A stretch of DNA of 64,000 nt from Competibacter_A sp037045535 (GTDB lineage Bacteria; Pseudomonadota; Gammaproteobacteria; Competibacterales; Competibacteraceae), in the NCBI GenBank assembly GCA_037045535.1, contig JBAOHI010000094.1:62001-126000 (forward strand), read 5' to 3'. The notes under the pieces were generated by a model, which did no database searches, was not told where the DNA came from, and saw nothing but the letters and a program-made list of their open reading frames with translations. Both the position numbers and the translations under genes were made by a program. Positions 26,062-34,853 of the stretch are shown here, in pieces; the first letter of the stretch is position 1; each line of letters starts with the position of its first letter.

Positions 26062-26883
26062 ATGAACGCAAATCCCGAAATGATGGTGGCCAACACCGCG
26101 CCTGCCCACAACGATGTCGTGATGGACTGCCAGCTCGAGAAGGTCTTCTATGGTGATTTTCTCGCGGTGCGCGATAGCAAGGTGCCCATCGAAAAGCACC
26201 AGATCACCGGTTTCATCGGCCCCTCGGGCTGCGGCAAAAGTACCGTGCTGCGCAGCCTCAACCGCATGAACGATCTGATCCCGATCTTTCGTTTCGAGGG
26301 CAAGGTCAGCTACCACGGCCAGGATATTTACGACAAAAAAGTCGATCCGGTGGTGGTCCGCCGCTACATCGGCATGGTGTTTCAGCAGCCCAACCCGTTC
26401 GCGATGAGCATCTACGACAACGTTGCCTTCGGCCTGCGCCTGAACGGTTTCAAAGGGAATCTGGACGAGCGCGTGGAAAAGGCCCTGCAAGGCGCGGCGA
26501 TCTGGAATGAGGTGAAAGACAAGCTGAAAAACAGCGGCCTGTCTTTATCGGGCGGCCAACAACAGCGGCTTTGTATCGCCCGCGCCATTGCCACCGAACC
26601 GGACGTGCTGTTGATGGACGAACCCTGCTCGGCACTGGATCCCATCGCCACCCGGCGGGTCGAGGAACTGATGATCGAGTTGAAGGGGCAATACACCATC
26701 GCACTGGTCACCCATAACATGCAACAAGCCATGCGGGTAGCCGACACGACCGCTTTCTTCGGGGTGGACATTTCCAAAGGCAGCCGCACCGGCTATCTGG
26801 TGGAAATGGGGCCCACCAAGAAGATTTTCGAGGAACCCGAGCAGCAACTGACTCGGGAGTACGTCCGGGGCGAATTCAGTTGA
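26062..26883 (+). CDS. pstB: Phosphate ABC transporter ATPase PstB
   Basis: 273 residues. Walker A is GPSGCGKST, the Q-loop lies in MVFQQPNPFAMSIYDN, the ABC signature is LSLSGGQQQRLCIARAIA, Walker B is VLLMDEPCSALDP and the H-loop follows in LVTHNMQQAMRVAD. It hydrolyses ATP to drive phosphate import through PstCA. A good AAGGGAG ribosome site precedes the ATG. The usual next gene, phoU, is missing here; a second pstS follows instead. Confidence 0.96.
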   Translation: MNANPEMMVANTAPAHNDVVMDCQLEKVFYGDFLAVRDSKVPIEKHQITGFIGPSGCGKSTVLRSLNRMNDLIPIFRFEGKVSYHGQDIYDKKVDPVVVRRYIGMVFQQPNPFAMSIYDNVAFGLRLNGFKGNLDERVEKALQGAAIWNEVKDKLKNSGLSLSGGQQQRLCIARAIATEPDVLLMDEPCSALDPIATRRVEELMIELKGQYTIALVTHNMQQAMRVADTTAFFGVDISKGSRTGYLVEMGPTKKIFEEPEQQLTREYVRGEFS

Positions 26884-26900
26884 GGACGAGAGACAACATC

Positions 26901-27962
26901 ATGGCGATGCGATTGCTGTTGACCGCTGTCGTGCTCGGCTGGGCAGGCACGGTTTCCCCGGCCTTCGGCCAAGATCCGGCCTCGACGCTCAGTACTGCCG
27001 CGAACGAACCGGTCGCGTTGCAGGGCGCCGGGGCCACTTTTCCTGCTCCGCTTTATCGGAAATGGATCAACGTTTACACCAAAGCCCATCCCCATGTCAC
27101 CATCCAATACCAGGACGTGGGGAGCGGTGAGGGAACCCAACTGTTTCTGAACAACGCCGTCGATTTTGGCGCCAGCGATTCGGCGTTAAGCGATGAACAG
27201 ATCAAGCAAGCCAAGGCGGGTGCCGCTCTGATTCCGGCCACCGCTGGCGCCATCGTCCTGGCCTACAATCTGCCGGAGATGACGGGGACGCTGAAACTCA
27301 GCCGGGATGTGTACACCGATATCTTTCTCGGCAAGATCCGCGAATGGAACGATCCGCGTATTCAGGCACTGAACCCGGACCTCAAGTTGCCGAAGCAGAG
27401 CATCGCGCTGATCGCCCGCCAGGAAAGCAGTGGGACCACCTACGCCCTGACCAACCACCTGAGCGCGATCAGCGAGGCGTGGCGAAAAGGGCCGGGGACC
27501 GGCAAGACCGTCGACTGGCCCGGCATTACCATGACCGCTCGTGGCAACGAAGGCGTCGCCGGTCGCATCAGGCGCAGCTGGGGGGCGATCGGCTATGTCG
27601 AGTACGGCTTTGCCAAGCGGCTCGGCTTACCGATGATCCGTCTGCAAAACAAGGCCGGCATCTTCGTCGAACCCAACCCGAATAGCGGCCAGGCCGCGCT
27701 GGCTGCCAACATCGACCAGATCCCGAGTAACCTGCGGGTGTTCTTGCCCGATCCAGAAGGTCAGGACTCCTACCCGATCGTGACCTTCACTTGGCTGCTG
27801 CTGCACGATCAGTATCCCGATCAACGCAAGGGCACCGCGCTCAAGGGATTTGTGAACTGGGCCTTGGCCGACGGGCAGCGGTACAGCGGGGACGAGGGCT
27901 ACATTCCCTTGCCCGACGGCGTGGCGACGCTCGCCCGTGCAGCGGTGGAGCGTATCCGGTAA
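26901..27962 (+). CDS. Second PstS-family phosphate-binding protein
   Basis: 353 residues from the ATG at 26901. A signal peptide (MAMRLLLTAVVLGWAGTVSP to AFGQ) is followed by ALQGAGATFPAPLYRKWINV, YQDVGSGEGTQLF, DFGASDSAL and ARQESSGTTYALTNHL, the same phosphate-contacting blocks as PstS. It is clearly a paralogue, not a copy, of the first gene: the two align over their whole length but differ widely. It sits 17 bp after pstB. It may supply PstCAB with different affinity or act as a sensor. The start after a weak GAGGACGAG site is the best candidate. Confidence 0.9.
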   Translation: MAMRLLLTAVVLGWAGTVSPAFGQDPASTLSTAANEPVALQGAGATFPAPLYRKWINVYTKAHPHVTIQYQDVGSGEGTQLFLNNAVDFGASDSALSDEQIKQAKAGAALIPATAGAIVLAYNLPEMTGTLKLSRDVYTDIFLGKIREWNDPRIQALNPDLKLPKQSIALIARQESSGTTYALTNHLSAISEAWRKGPGTGKTVDWPGITMTARGNEGVAGRIRRSWGAIGYVEYGFAKRLGLPMIRLQNKAGIFVEPNPNSGQAALAANIDQIPSNLRVFLPDPEGQDSYPIVTFTWLLLHDQYPDQRKGTALKGFVNWALADGQRYSGDEGYIPLPDGVATLARAAVERIR

Positions 27963-27965
27963 GCC

Positions 27966-28676
27966 ATGGGCTTGCTGCTGAACCTGCCCGCGATCGAGTT
28001 TAGCCTGCGGCGCGTACAACGCGAATTCGAAACCCTGAACCGACACTTGAGCGGGCAGCGGGATCCGATGAGCGACACGGTGATCAAAAACCTGCTGGCA
28101 GGCTATACCTACGTCGATATCCTGATCGATTGGGGTATCGACGTTTTTGCGATGGGCAAGCACAAATATTTGCTGGAATTGAATAACATCGTGCTGTGCG
28201 GCCCCGACCAGGCATTGCGGGCGGAATTTTCCCGGCATATCGAGGCGACCCAAAGCCGATTCTATGATGAACCGAGCGGGGGTATTGAGGACATCGTCGA
28301 GTGGTACGCTCGCCATCAAGGCGAATCGGCCTGGAAACTAGCCGCTGGAGTCTACGTCCGCACACTCAGCAAACCGCAACTGTTCATCGAAGGCAACCAT
28401 CGCACCGGTGCTCTGATCGCAAGCTATATTCTATTGCGTGCCGGTAAACCGCCCTTCGTGCTCAGCCCCGAGAACGCCTTGGCCTATTTCGAACCCTCGA
28501 CGGTGGTCCGGAATACCAGCAAGCTCGGACCGATCGCCCTGTTCCGATTGCCCGGCATTAACAAGCGCTTCGCCAAATTCTTGGAAGAACAGGCGGACCC
28601 CGGTTACTTGCGTGCCCTGAACGGAAGAATCGTTTCGGAACCGTCCGGTCATCCATCTGCCCATACTCAAGATTAG
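27966..28676 (+). CDS. Fic/DOC-like domain protein with a variant active-site motif
   Basis: 236 residues beginning 3 bp after the second pstS gene, so almost certainly co-transcribed with it. The region KPQLFIEGNHRTGALIASYI resembles the Fic motif HPFx(D/E)GNGRxxR. The glycine-asparagine core and the arginine-threonine-glycine step are kept, but the catalytic histidine position is not (QLFIEGNHRTG). Fic proteins transfer AMP or other phosphate-containing groups to target proteins. Without the usual histidine the activity is uncertain; it may be inactive, use another chemistry, or bind nucleotide only. No signal peptide. Placement between a phosphate-binding protein and ppk1 suggests a role tied to phosphate or polyphosphate status. 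Confidence 0.55.
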   Translation: MGLLLNLPAIEFSLRRVQREFETLNRHLSGQRDPMSDTVIKNLLAGYTYVDILIDWGIDVFAMGKHKYLLELNNIVLCGPDQALRAEFSRHIEATQSRFYDEPSGGIEDIVEWYARHQGESAWKLAAGVYVRTLSKPQLFIEGNHRTGALIASYILLRAGKPPFVLSPENALAYFEPSTVVRNTSKLGPIALFRLPGINKRFAKFLEEQADPGYLRALNGRIVSEPSGHPSAHTQD

Positions 28677-28752
28677 GTCCGACTCCACCCCGGCTACCCC
28701 GGCTCACCCAGCACCGCGCCATATGGGGCATCGCCTTTCGAGGAAAATCCGC

Positions 28753-30954
28753 ATGTCCGCCAAGACTTCTGAATCCGGTTCCAGCATCAACCTGACCCGA
28801 GTCAAACCCAAGCGCGGCAAGGCCCGGCGAGACTCGGCCTCGGCCGTCAGCGAGCAGGCATTGGCCCCGCGGGAAGGGCTGCTGGCTCACGCCTGGATCG
28901 ACCGGGATCTGAGCTGGCTCGATTTCAATCGCCGGGTGCTGCACGAGGCGTTGGACGAACGCACGCCGCTACTCGAACGGCTGAAATTCCTCGCGATTTT
29001 CACCTCGAACCTCGATGAGTTTTACATGAAGCGGGTCGGATTGTTGTGCGGCGTGGCGCAGGCCCAGGGTGAGGATGACCCGGCGGCGCGCGGTGGCGCC
29101 CGCGACCGACTCGCTCGAATTCGCGTGACGGTTCTCGACCAGTTGGCGGAACAGGCGCGCTGTTACCGTGACCTGGTTCCCCTTCTCGCCCGCCACGGCA
29201 TCCTGCTCGCCGAGTGGGACGAATTGACCGAGACGCAGCGAGACGAAGCATCGGGTTTCTTCGATCGCAACGTTTCCCCGGCGCTAACCCCGCTTGGCAT
29301 GGACCCGGCGCACCCCTTCCCATTCATGTCGAATCTATCGACCAATTGGGGTTTCATTCTCCGCAACCCCGACACCGACGAATACGTTCCGGTCCGGGTC
29401 AAGATTCCGACCATGCTGCCGGCCTGGATTCCGCTCAAGGCCGAGGTGATGCCGGGCGAGCGCCGGTTCTTGCGCCTGGAGGATCTGATCCGGCACAGCG
29501 CCGATAAACTATTTCCGGGGATGGAACTAATCGACGCCACCTTATTTCGCATCCTACGTAACGCGGAGATCGAACTGGACGAGGAGGAGGAAAGCCTACG
29601 GGAAGCGGTGACCGAAGCGCTCCAGCAACGCCGCTTCGAGCCGGTGGTCCGCATGGACCTGGCGTCGGATGCCAACCCTGCGCTGCGCCAGGGGTTGATG
29701 GAGCGGTTTGAATTGAGCGACGAGGATGTTTACGAATTACCCGGTCTGCTCGATTACACCGGGCTGTTTCAAATTGCCGGTCTGGATATACCGGCTTTGC
29801 GCGACCCCCATTGGACCCCGCTGCCCCCGCCCCGCCTCCCCAACGAGGAAGTGGATATCTTCGCGGCGATTCAAACCGGCGACCTGCTGCTCCATCACCC
29901 TTACGAAAGCTTCGACATGAGCGTCGAGGATTTCATCAGCGACGCCGCCATCGACCCGCAAACGGTGGCGATCAAGATGACCGTCTATCGTGTCGGCGAT
30001 GATACGCCGTTCGTGCGTTCGTTGATTCGCGCCGCCGAAGCGGGCAAACAAGTGGCCTGCGTGATCGAATTGAAGGCGCGATTCGACGAGGCGCGCAACC
30101 TGCTCTGGGCGCAGGAGCTGCAAAAGGTCGGCGCGCATGTCACCTACGGCGTGATGGGCCTGAAAACGCATACCAAGGTGGCGCTGGTGGTGCGCAAGGA
30201 AGGCCACGACCTGCGCTGCTATGCCCACATCGGCACCGGCAACTACCACGTCAAGACTGCCCGGCTCTACACCGACGTCGGCTTGCTGACCCGTGATCCC
30301 GTCATCACCAGCGACGTGGTCAATCTGTTTCACTACCTGACCGGCTGCTCGCGCGCCCCGCAATTCAACAAGTTGCTGGTTGCTCCCATCAACATGCGCC
30401 AGCGCTTTTTGACAAGCATTGAACGGGAAATCGAGTATCATCGCGCCGGCCGACCGGCCCGCATCGTCGCCAAGATGAACCAAGTCGAAGATTTGGAGAT
30501 GGCGCGGGCGCTGTCGGCGGCGTCCCAGGCCGGTGTACCGATCGATCTGATCGTGCGTGGTTTCTGTTGTCTGGCGCCCGGCGTGCCGGGTTGGACCGAG
30601 AACGTGCGGGTGCGCTCGATCATCGGCCGCTTTCTGGAACATTCGCGGATCTTCTATTTCGCGAACGGCCAGGACGATCCATTGGCGGGCGAGTTTTTCA
30701 TCGGCTCGGCCGACTGGATGCATCGCAACCTGTCGGGTCGGGTCGAAGCGGCGACGCCGGTGGAAGATCGGACGGCGCGCGAGCGATTGTGGGAGATTTT
30801 AGACATCTGCCTGCGTGATCAGCGTCAGGCGTGGCTGATGCAGCCCGACGGCAGTTACGTGCGGAGCCAGCCGGCGGAGGATGCGACCGGACCCGCCGCG
30901 ACGGGTACCCACGCTTGGATGATGGATCTAACGCGCCGCCGGACAGCGACTTAA
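28753..30954 (+). CDS. ppk1: Polyphosphate kinase 1
   Basis: 733 residues from the ATG at 28753 (GAGGAAAA upstream). The N-terminal domain starts WIDRDLSWLDFNRRVLHEA, followed by FLAIFTSNLDEFYMKRV. Catalytic histidines are in MGLKTHTKVALVV (His473, the phosphorylated residue by alignment with E. coli His435) and RFLEHSRIFYF (His630, matching His592). YAHIGTGNYHVKTARLYTD and IGSADWMHRNLSGRVE are further signatures. The enzyme reversibly polymerises ATP gamma-phosphate into polyphosphate in the cytoplasm or at the membrane. It closes the pst gene run, so phosphate uptake and storage are probably controlled together by the Pho-box promoter. A Ser/Lys-rich tail of about 40 residues at the N-terminus is extra compared with E. 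coli. Confidence 0.95.
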   Translation: MSAKTSESGSSINLTRVKPKRGKARRDSASAVSEQALAPREGLLAHAWIDRDLSWLDFNRRVLHEALDERTPLLERLKFLAIFTSNLDEFYMKRVGLLCGVAQAQGEDDPAARGGARDRLARIRVTVLDQLAEQARCYRDLVPLLARHGILLAEWDELTETQRDEASGFFDRNVSPALTPLGMDPAHPFPFMSNLSTNWGFILRNPDTDEYVPVRVKIPTMLPAWIPLKAEVMPGERRFLRLEDLIRHSADKLFPGMELIDATLFRILRNAEIELDEEEESLREAVTEALQQRRFEPVVRMDLASDANPALRQGLMERFELSDEDVYELPGLLDYTGLFQIAGLDIPALRDPHWTPLPPPRLPNEEVDIFAAIQTGDLLLHHPYESFDMSVEDFISDAAIDPQTVAIKMTVYRVGDDTPFVRSLIRAAEAGKQVACVIELKARFDEARNLLWAQELQKVGAHVTYGVMGLKTHTKVALVVRKEGHDLRCYAHIGTGNYHVKTARLYTDVGLLTRDPVITSDVVNLFHYLTGCSRAPQFNKLLVAPINMRQRFLTSIEREIEYHRAGRPARIVAKMNQVEDLEMARALSAASQAGVPIDLIVRGFCCLAPGVPGWTENVRVRSIIGRFLEHSRIFYFANGQDDPLAGEFFIGSADWMHRNLSGRVEAATPVEDRTARERLWEILDICLRDQRQAWLMQPDGSYVRSQPAEDATGPAATGTHAWMMDLTRRRTAT

Positions 30955-31028
30955 ACGGTCGCTTTGTTGGTCGCCCCCGATAGTGGGTTTCTTTAAAACA
31001 CCAAACGAATGACGAATAGGGTGGATGC

Positions 31029-31622
31029 GTGCGAATTTCCTTTGACCTTGACGATACCCTGATTTGCGATTCCTCCGTCCCTACCGAGCAGCACGTTTCC
31101 TGGTGGCGTCGCTGGCGCTATCCCGAACGGCTCCGTCATGGCACCCGGTCGCTCATGGCCGAGTTGAACCGACGTCGTTGCAAAATCTGGATTTACACGT
31201 CGTCCTGCCGCTGTCCACGGTACCTGAAGTCCTGGTTTGCCAGCTTCGGGGTCACGATCGAGGGCATCGTCAACCTGGATCGGCACGAGCGGACGGTCGG
31301 TTTGCGGGGACCATCGAAATATCCGCCCGCCTTCGGTATCGACCTGCATGTGGACGATTCAACCGGGGTCGCCATGGAAGGCGTGGATCATCGATTTCTG
31401 GTTCTGGTCATTGCCCCCCAGGATCTCGACTGGGTACAGCGGATACTGAGCGAGGTCGATGCACGGATCGAATCAAGCGGCTCCTGCCACGTGTCGCAAG
31501 CTACCGCACGTCGATTTTTCGATATCAAGCAAGCTTTTCGGGATTGTCTCACCCAGCTTTCCATATTAGATCATCCGATCCCTGCCTATGCTGTTGGTGA
31601 TACCAAACCCGATTTGGCTTAA
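31029..31622 (+). CDS. HAD-superfamily hydrolase-like protein
   Basis: 197 residues from a GTG (AGGGTGGATG upstream). The N-terminus MRISFDLDDTLICDSS is HAD motif I (DxDxT) and KIWIYTSSCR is motif II with the threonine/serine. Motif IV-like DLHVDDSTGV follows. HAD enzymes hydrolyse phosphate esters through an aspartyl-phosphate; the substrate is unknown. It lies 75 bp after ppk1 on the same strand and could be part of the same transcript. The C-terminus ends in GDTKPDLA just before an apparently non-coding stretch. Confidence 0.75.
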   Translation: MRISFDLDDTLICDSSVPTEQHVSWWRRWRYPERLRHGTRSLMAELNRRRCKIWIYTSSCRCPRYLKSWFASFGVTIEGIVNLDRHERTVGLRGPSKYPPAFGIDLHVDDSTGVAMEGVDHRFLVLVIAPQDLDWVQRILSEVDARIESSGSCHVSQATARRFFDIKQAFRDCLTQLSILDHPIPAYAVGDTKPDLA

Positions 31623-31733
31623 ATGCAACGCGTCGCCATTCTTTAACCGACGAGGAAACGGCCAAGGCAATCATGGAGTCATCGACCACGATGGTGTTCT
31701 CTCTCATTCCAAGCACCCTACCTAGGAGCAATC

Positions 31734-32889
31734 ATGTATCGCGATTACTATCCTTCCGCTGATTGGGAAAAAATCATGGCGCTCTCCAATACGAAAGAGA
31801 CGCCTTTCTTAATCGTGCTCTTGGATAGGATTCAACGGAAATACGAGGAATTTTGCACTTGCTTCCCATCGGCAAAAATTTACTACGCAGTCAAGGCCAA
31901 TCCTGGGGTGGAATTGCTCGCCTTATTGCGTGATCTTGGCTCCAATTTCGACATCGCCTCAATTTACGAACTCGACAGAGTGCTCGATTTGGGCGTGACA
32001 GCCGACCGCATGAGTTTCGGCAATACCATCAAAAAAGCCCGGCATATCCGTGAAGCTTATGAAAAGGGTGTCAGGCTATTTACCAGCGATTGCGAGATGG
32101 ATATTCGCAATATCGCCAAGGAAGCCCCTGGTTCGCGGGTATTTTTCCGCCTTTTAATGGACGCGGTCACGTCCGATTCCGATTGGCCGCTGTCGCGAAA
32201 ATTTGGTTGCCAACCACGCATGTCCATGGATCTCATCGTGCTGGCCGCCGACCTGGGCTTGGAACCTTATGGCGTTTCATTTCATGTCGGCTCGCAACAA
32301 CGCGAAATTCCCGCTTGGGACGCGGCAATCGGTCAGGCGCATGCCCTGTTCGATTGGATGGAGCAAAAGCACCTGCGTCTTGAAAGCTATCAACATGGGC
32401 GGTGGTTTTCCCGCCGATTATCTGGTCAAGGCCAATCCGCTCTCTGTGTACGCAGAGGAAATCAATCGCTATCTCAGTCAGTATTTCGGCAACTCTATCC
32501 CGGAGATCTATCTGGAGCCTGGGCGGGGACTCGTAGGCGACGCTGGCGTTCTCGTCAGCGAAATCGTAACCATCGCCAAGAAATCAAAAACCGACTTAAA
32601 ACGCTGGATTTATACCGATGTCGGCATCTTCAACGGCTTAATGGAGACCTTGGGAGAATCCATCAAATATCCCGTTTATACCGAGAAAAAAGGCGAAACG
32701 GGTGATGTGATCATGGCCGGACCCACCTGCGATAGTTTGGATATCATGTACGAGCATTTTAAATATCAACTACCGCTGTCGCTGGAAAGCGGTGACCGGC
32801 TGTACTGGCTTTCTACCGGTGCCTACACCGCCTCGTACAGCGCCATTGAATTCAATGGCTTCCCACCCCTAAAAACCTACTACCTCTAG
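31734..32889 (+). CDS. Ornithine/lysine-type (fold III) PLP-dependent decarboxylase, frameshifted
   Basis: Frame 1 from the ATG at 31734 (AGGAGCAATC upstream) gives SAKIYYAVKANPGVELLALL with the PLP-binding lysine in AVKAN, NTIKKARHIREAYEKGV and YGVSFHVGSQQ. At about 32384-32386 (GAAAGC) the frame shifts by one. Frame 2 continues INMGGGFPADYLVKANPLSV, EIYLEPGRGLVGDAG, GPTCDSLDIMYEHFKYQLPL with the second-subunit catalytic Cys, and STGAYTASYSAIEFNGF. Removing one A gives a continuous protein of about 385 residues, normal for alanine-racemase-fold ornithine decarboxylases. The enzyme makes putrescine (or cadaverine) from the amino acid. Sequencing error or recent inactivation cannot be separated here. 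Confidence 0.85.
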
Positions 32890-33020
32890 CCTCTGGAAGA
32901 CACGACGGCAATGCGGCAAGGTATCTGAACACGCGATCCTTTTTCGCCGCCGATCGTGTCCTTCCTTTTGCGATCGTCATGATCCGGCAAATCCTTTCTC
33001 CTGTTCCCCGCGATTTGGCT

Positions 33021-33041
33021 TAAAAACCGCATTCGCGGGTT
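33021..33041 (-). terminator. Rho-independent terminator of the DUF302 gene
   Basis: On the minus strand AACCCGC-GAAT-GCGGTT forms a short stem with one bulged base and is followed by a run of U (A-run 33021-33026 on plus). It lies just past the stop at 33052. Confidence 0.6.
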
Positions 33042-33051
33042 AGTCAATTCC

Positions 33052-33436
33052 TCATTTTGCTTCCTCCACCATTGCGATGGTCTTCTCTTCAACCTCTTGA
33101 GCGACTTGAACCAACGCTGCATCTTGAGATAGCGCTTCGAGCATTGCCTTCGGCTTGATAAGGCCGATCTTGGTTTTACCTTTGTCTGTAAAAACCGAAA
33201 TACGACAAGGCAAGGCCATATTCAGATACATGTCGGTCGATAAGACTTTTGCAGCCTGCACTGGATTACAGACTTCAAAAACTCTGCATTGCTCCTCAAA
33301 TCTCGATTCCTTTACCACGCAACGTATTTCCTAAATCATGAACGTGCAGCACTCCAAAGCCGAGTCGCTTGACGGCGGCATCCAGATCGACTGTTGCTTG
33401 ATCGAAAGATTTATGGGTTTCAACTACGTAATACAT
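33052..33436 (-). CDS. DUF302-family protein, frameshifted
   Basis: The minus frame from the ATG at 33436 reads MYYVVETHKSFDQATVDLDA, AVKRLGFGVLHVHDLGNTL, then GKGIEI and a stop. At the AAA run 33298-33300 one extra base changes frame. The other frame continues EEQCRVFEVCNPVQAAKVLS, MALPCRISVFTDKGKTKIGL and IKPKAMLEALSQDAAL. Together this is a complete DUF302 protein of about 127 residues, a small alpha/beta fold often found with redox or heavy-metal-related genes and of unknown function. A terminator follows. The single extra base may be a sequencing error. Confidence 0.75.
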
Positions 33437-33649
33437 GATCGACCTATCGATTGTTAATCAGGGATATGCGGGTTCACACCACATTGGCAATTTGTAGTTC
33501 GATTGCACTATCGGGTTTTGGTTCCCAGCCCCATGATCCAGGTGAAAAACATGATTCGCCACCATGGCGATTTCATTCTCACATAAGGTGCAAAGTATTG
33601 GATGCCCGAGTGAGCGTAGCGAACGGCTTGAATGATTGATTAGCCATTT
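33437..33649. other. Intergenic region, possible degenerate last attC site
   Basis: No gene seen. On the minus strand, directly after the lipoprotein gene, GGCTAATCAATCATTCAAGCC resembles the left half of an attC site (RYYYAAC core with one change, then an L-box-like stretch), shown here in part. A clear right-hand GTTRRRY core is missing. It may be the decayed end of the cassette array. Confidence 0.35.
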
Positions 33650-34237
33650 TCATTTCTCGCCAAGATTCGACTTGAGTACAGAACTCAATGCTGAACTCAT
33701 ATCCTGGTCAAGCGTACTTACACCTTCGATCACAAAAATGCCGCCGTTTCGCCACAACGTTTGCGTGTCCGCCAGCGACTCCGACGTTTGCGTTTCCAGA
33801 ACTCGCACATCAATTTTTACCTCGGTACCCCCTTCAACGATATTCGGGACTCCAATGACGAGGCGTGGCCCAAGCTCTCGAACAACCACAAAAAGCACCA
33901 GTTCCGGCTTGGGCTTTGATGATGCCGCAATATGCAGAAGTTCTTCATTCGAAGGCGGATGCTCTCCCCAAGATAGTTTTTGGATCCCGGTTACAGCGAT
34001 GCAACTGACACGATCAAGGAAATTCTGGATTCCACGGTAGGCGGCAGCTTCCCGCAATTGCGGCTCCTTCTGGTCAGAGCGCCATTGTGTCCCCCATAAA
34101 ACCAACGTCTTAACTGCCGGTTTTTCCGACAGACAAATTGGTTTTCCCAGCGGTGAACCAGTCGTTTCAACATTTGTAGTTGCACAACCCGCCAAAACAA
34201 TCAACGCAAAAAACGCAATAAACATGGAATTCCGCAT
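33650..34237 (-). CDS. Cassette-borne lipoprotein of unknown function
   Basis: 195 residues. MRNSMFIAFFALIVLAGCAT carries a lipobox (VLAGC), so the protein is lipid-anchored in the envelope. The mature part has a Rossmann-like alternation (VKTLVLWGTQW, LVLFVVVRELGPRLVIGVP, VKIDVRVLETQTSESLADT) without recognised catalytic residues. Similar small lipoproteins are common in integron cassettes. The ATG lies 20 bp inside the cassette boundary marked by GTTAGCC. Base composition is lower in GC than the chromosomal backbone, which supports horizontal origin. Function unknown. Confidence 0.6.
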   Translation of the reverse strand: MRNSMFIAFFALIVLAGCATTNVETTGSPLGKPICLSEKPAVKTLVLWGTQWRSDQKEPQLREAAAYRGIQNFLDRVSCIAVTGIQKLSWGEHPPSNEELLHIAASSKPKPELVLFVVVRELGPRLVIGVPNIVEGGTEVKIDVRVLETQTSESLADTQTLWRNGGIFVIEGVSTLDQDMSSALSSVLKSNLGEK

Positions 34238-34254
34238 TTAGTGTGATTACTCCT

Positions 34255-34313
34255 GGCTAACGTCAAAGTTTAGAGGCACGCGTCAGAGTGTCCGCTGGAA
34301 TGACTTGTTGGGT
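34255..34313 (-). repeat. attC-like site after the methyltransferase cassette
   Basis: 59 bp. On the minus strand it begins with ACCCAAC (a match to RYYYAAC) and ends with GTTAGCC (close to GTTRRRY). Internal AAGTCATTCCAGCGGAC and TTTGACGTTAG provide L-box-like arms. The methyltransferase stop codon lies inside, and the next cassette gene starts 20 bp after the GTT. Its left half is nearly identical to that of the site at 36371-36415. Confidence 0.7.
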
Positions 34314-34562
34314 ATTGCCTGCGCTAGTGGGCTTTCTTGCCATAAATCCGACCAAGCCACGCGGCAAAGGTAGCGAGCCGTAGCAGTCCAATGTTTGCAC
34401 GGAAAATCCGATATCCTGCAACGACGCGACGACCTCCAACGGGTCGACTAACTGAAGCTGATGAAGCTCAAAATCACGTCGGTAAAGGTCTCCTTGAGGT
34501 TCCCCCGGAATTTGGTCTTCCAAGGGTGACGTAAGATGACGTTACTTTGGAAGGCAGAAATA

Positions 34563-34853
34563 ATGAAGATACCGAAGCAGGCATATACGCTGGAATTCAA
34601 GGAACAGGCGGTCAAGCGGGTGAAGGATGGGCAGTCCTTGGCCGGGGTAGCGCGGGAATTGGGGCTGGTCGAGCAGACCCTGCGCAACTGGGTCAAGGTC
34701 GCAGCGGCAGGCAAGCTGGCGGGGGCCGGCGGCAAGGCGGTGACGCCGGAGGAGATGGAATTGTCCCGGCTACGGGCTGAGAACCTGCGGCTCAAGCGGG
34801 AACTGGAAATCATAAAAAAAGCGGCGGCGTACTTCGCGAAGGATGCGCTATGA
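34563..34853 (+). CDS. IS3 OrfA (copy 1)
   Basis: 96 residues, MKIPKQAYTLEFKEQAVKRV onward. A helix-turn-helix (GQSLAGVARELGLVEQTLRNW) binds the element ends and a leucine-rich C-terminal helix (SRLRAENLRLKRELEIIKKA) mediates dimerisation. It ends with an A7G slippery run (34814-34821) and a TGA that overlaps the orfB ATG. A -1 shift on the run would give the OrfAB transposase. Confidence 0.9.
   Translation: MKIPKQAYTLEFKEQAVKRVKDGQSLAGVARELGLVEQTLRNWVKVAAAGKLAGAGGKAVTPEEMELSRLRAENLRLKRELEIIKKAAAYFAKDAL

Noticed and set aside
31549..31731. 60-codon minus-strand frame before the decarboxylase gene
   Set aside because: No ribosome site, no recognisable family and overlap with the end of the HAD gene.
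33052..33436. DUF302 gene as a further integron cassette
   Set aside because: No GTTRRRY core precedes its start and it ends in an ordinary terminator, so it is more likely backbone at the array edge.
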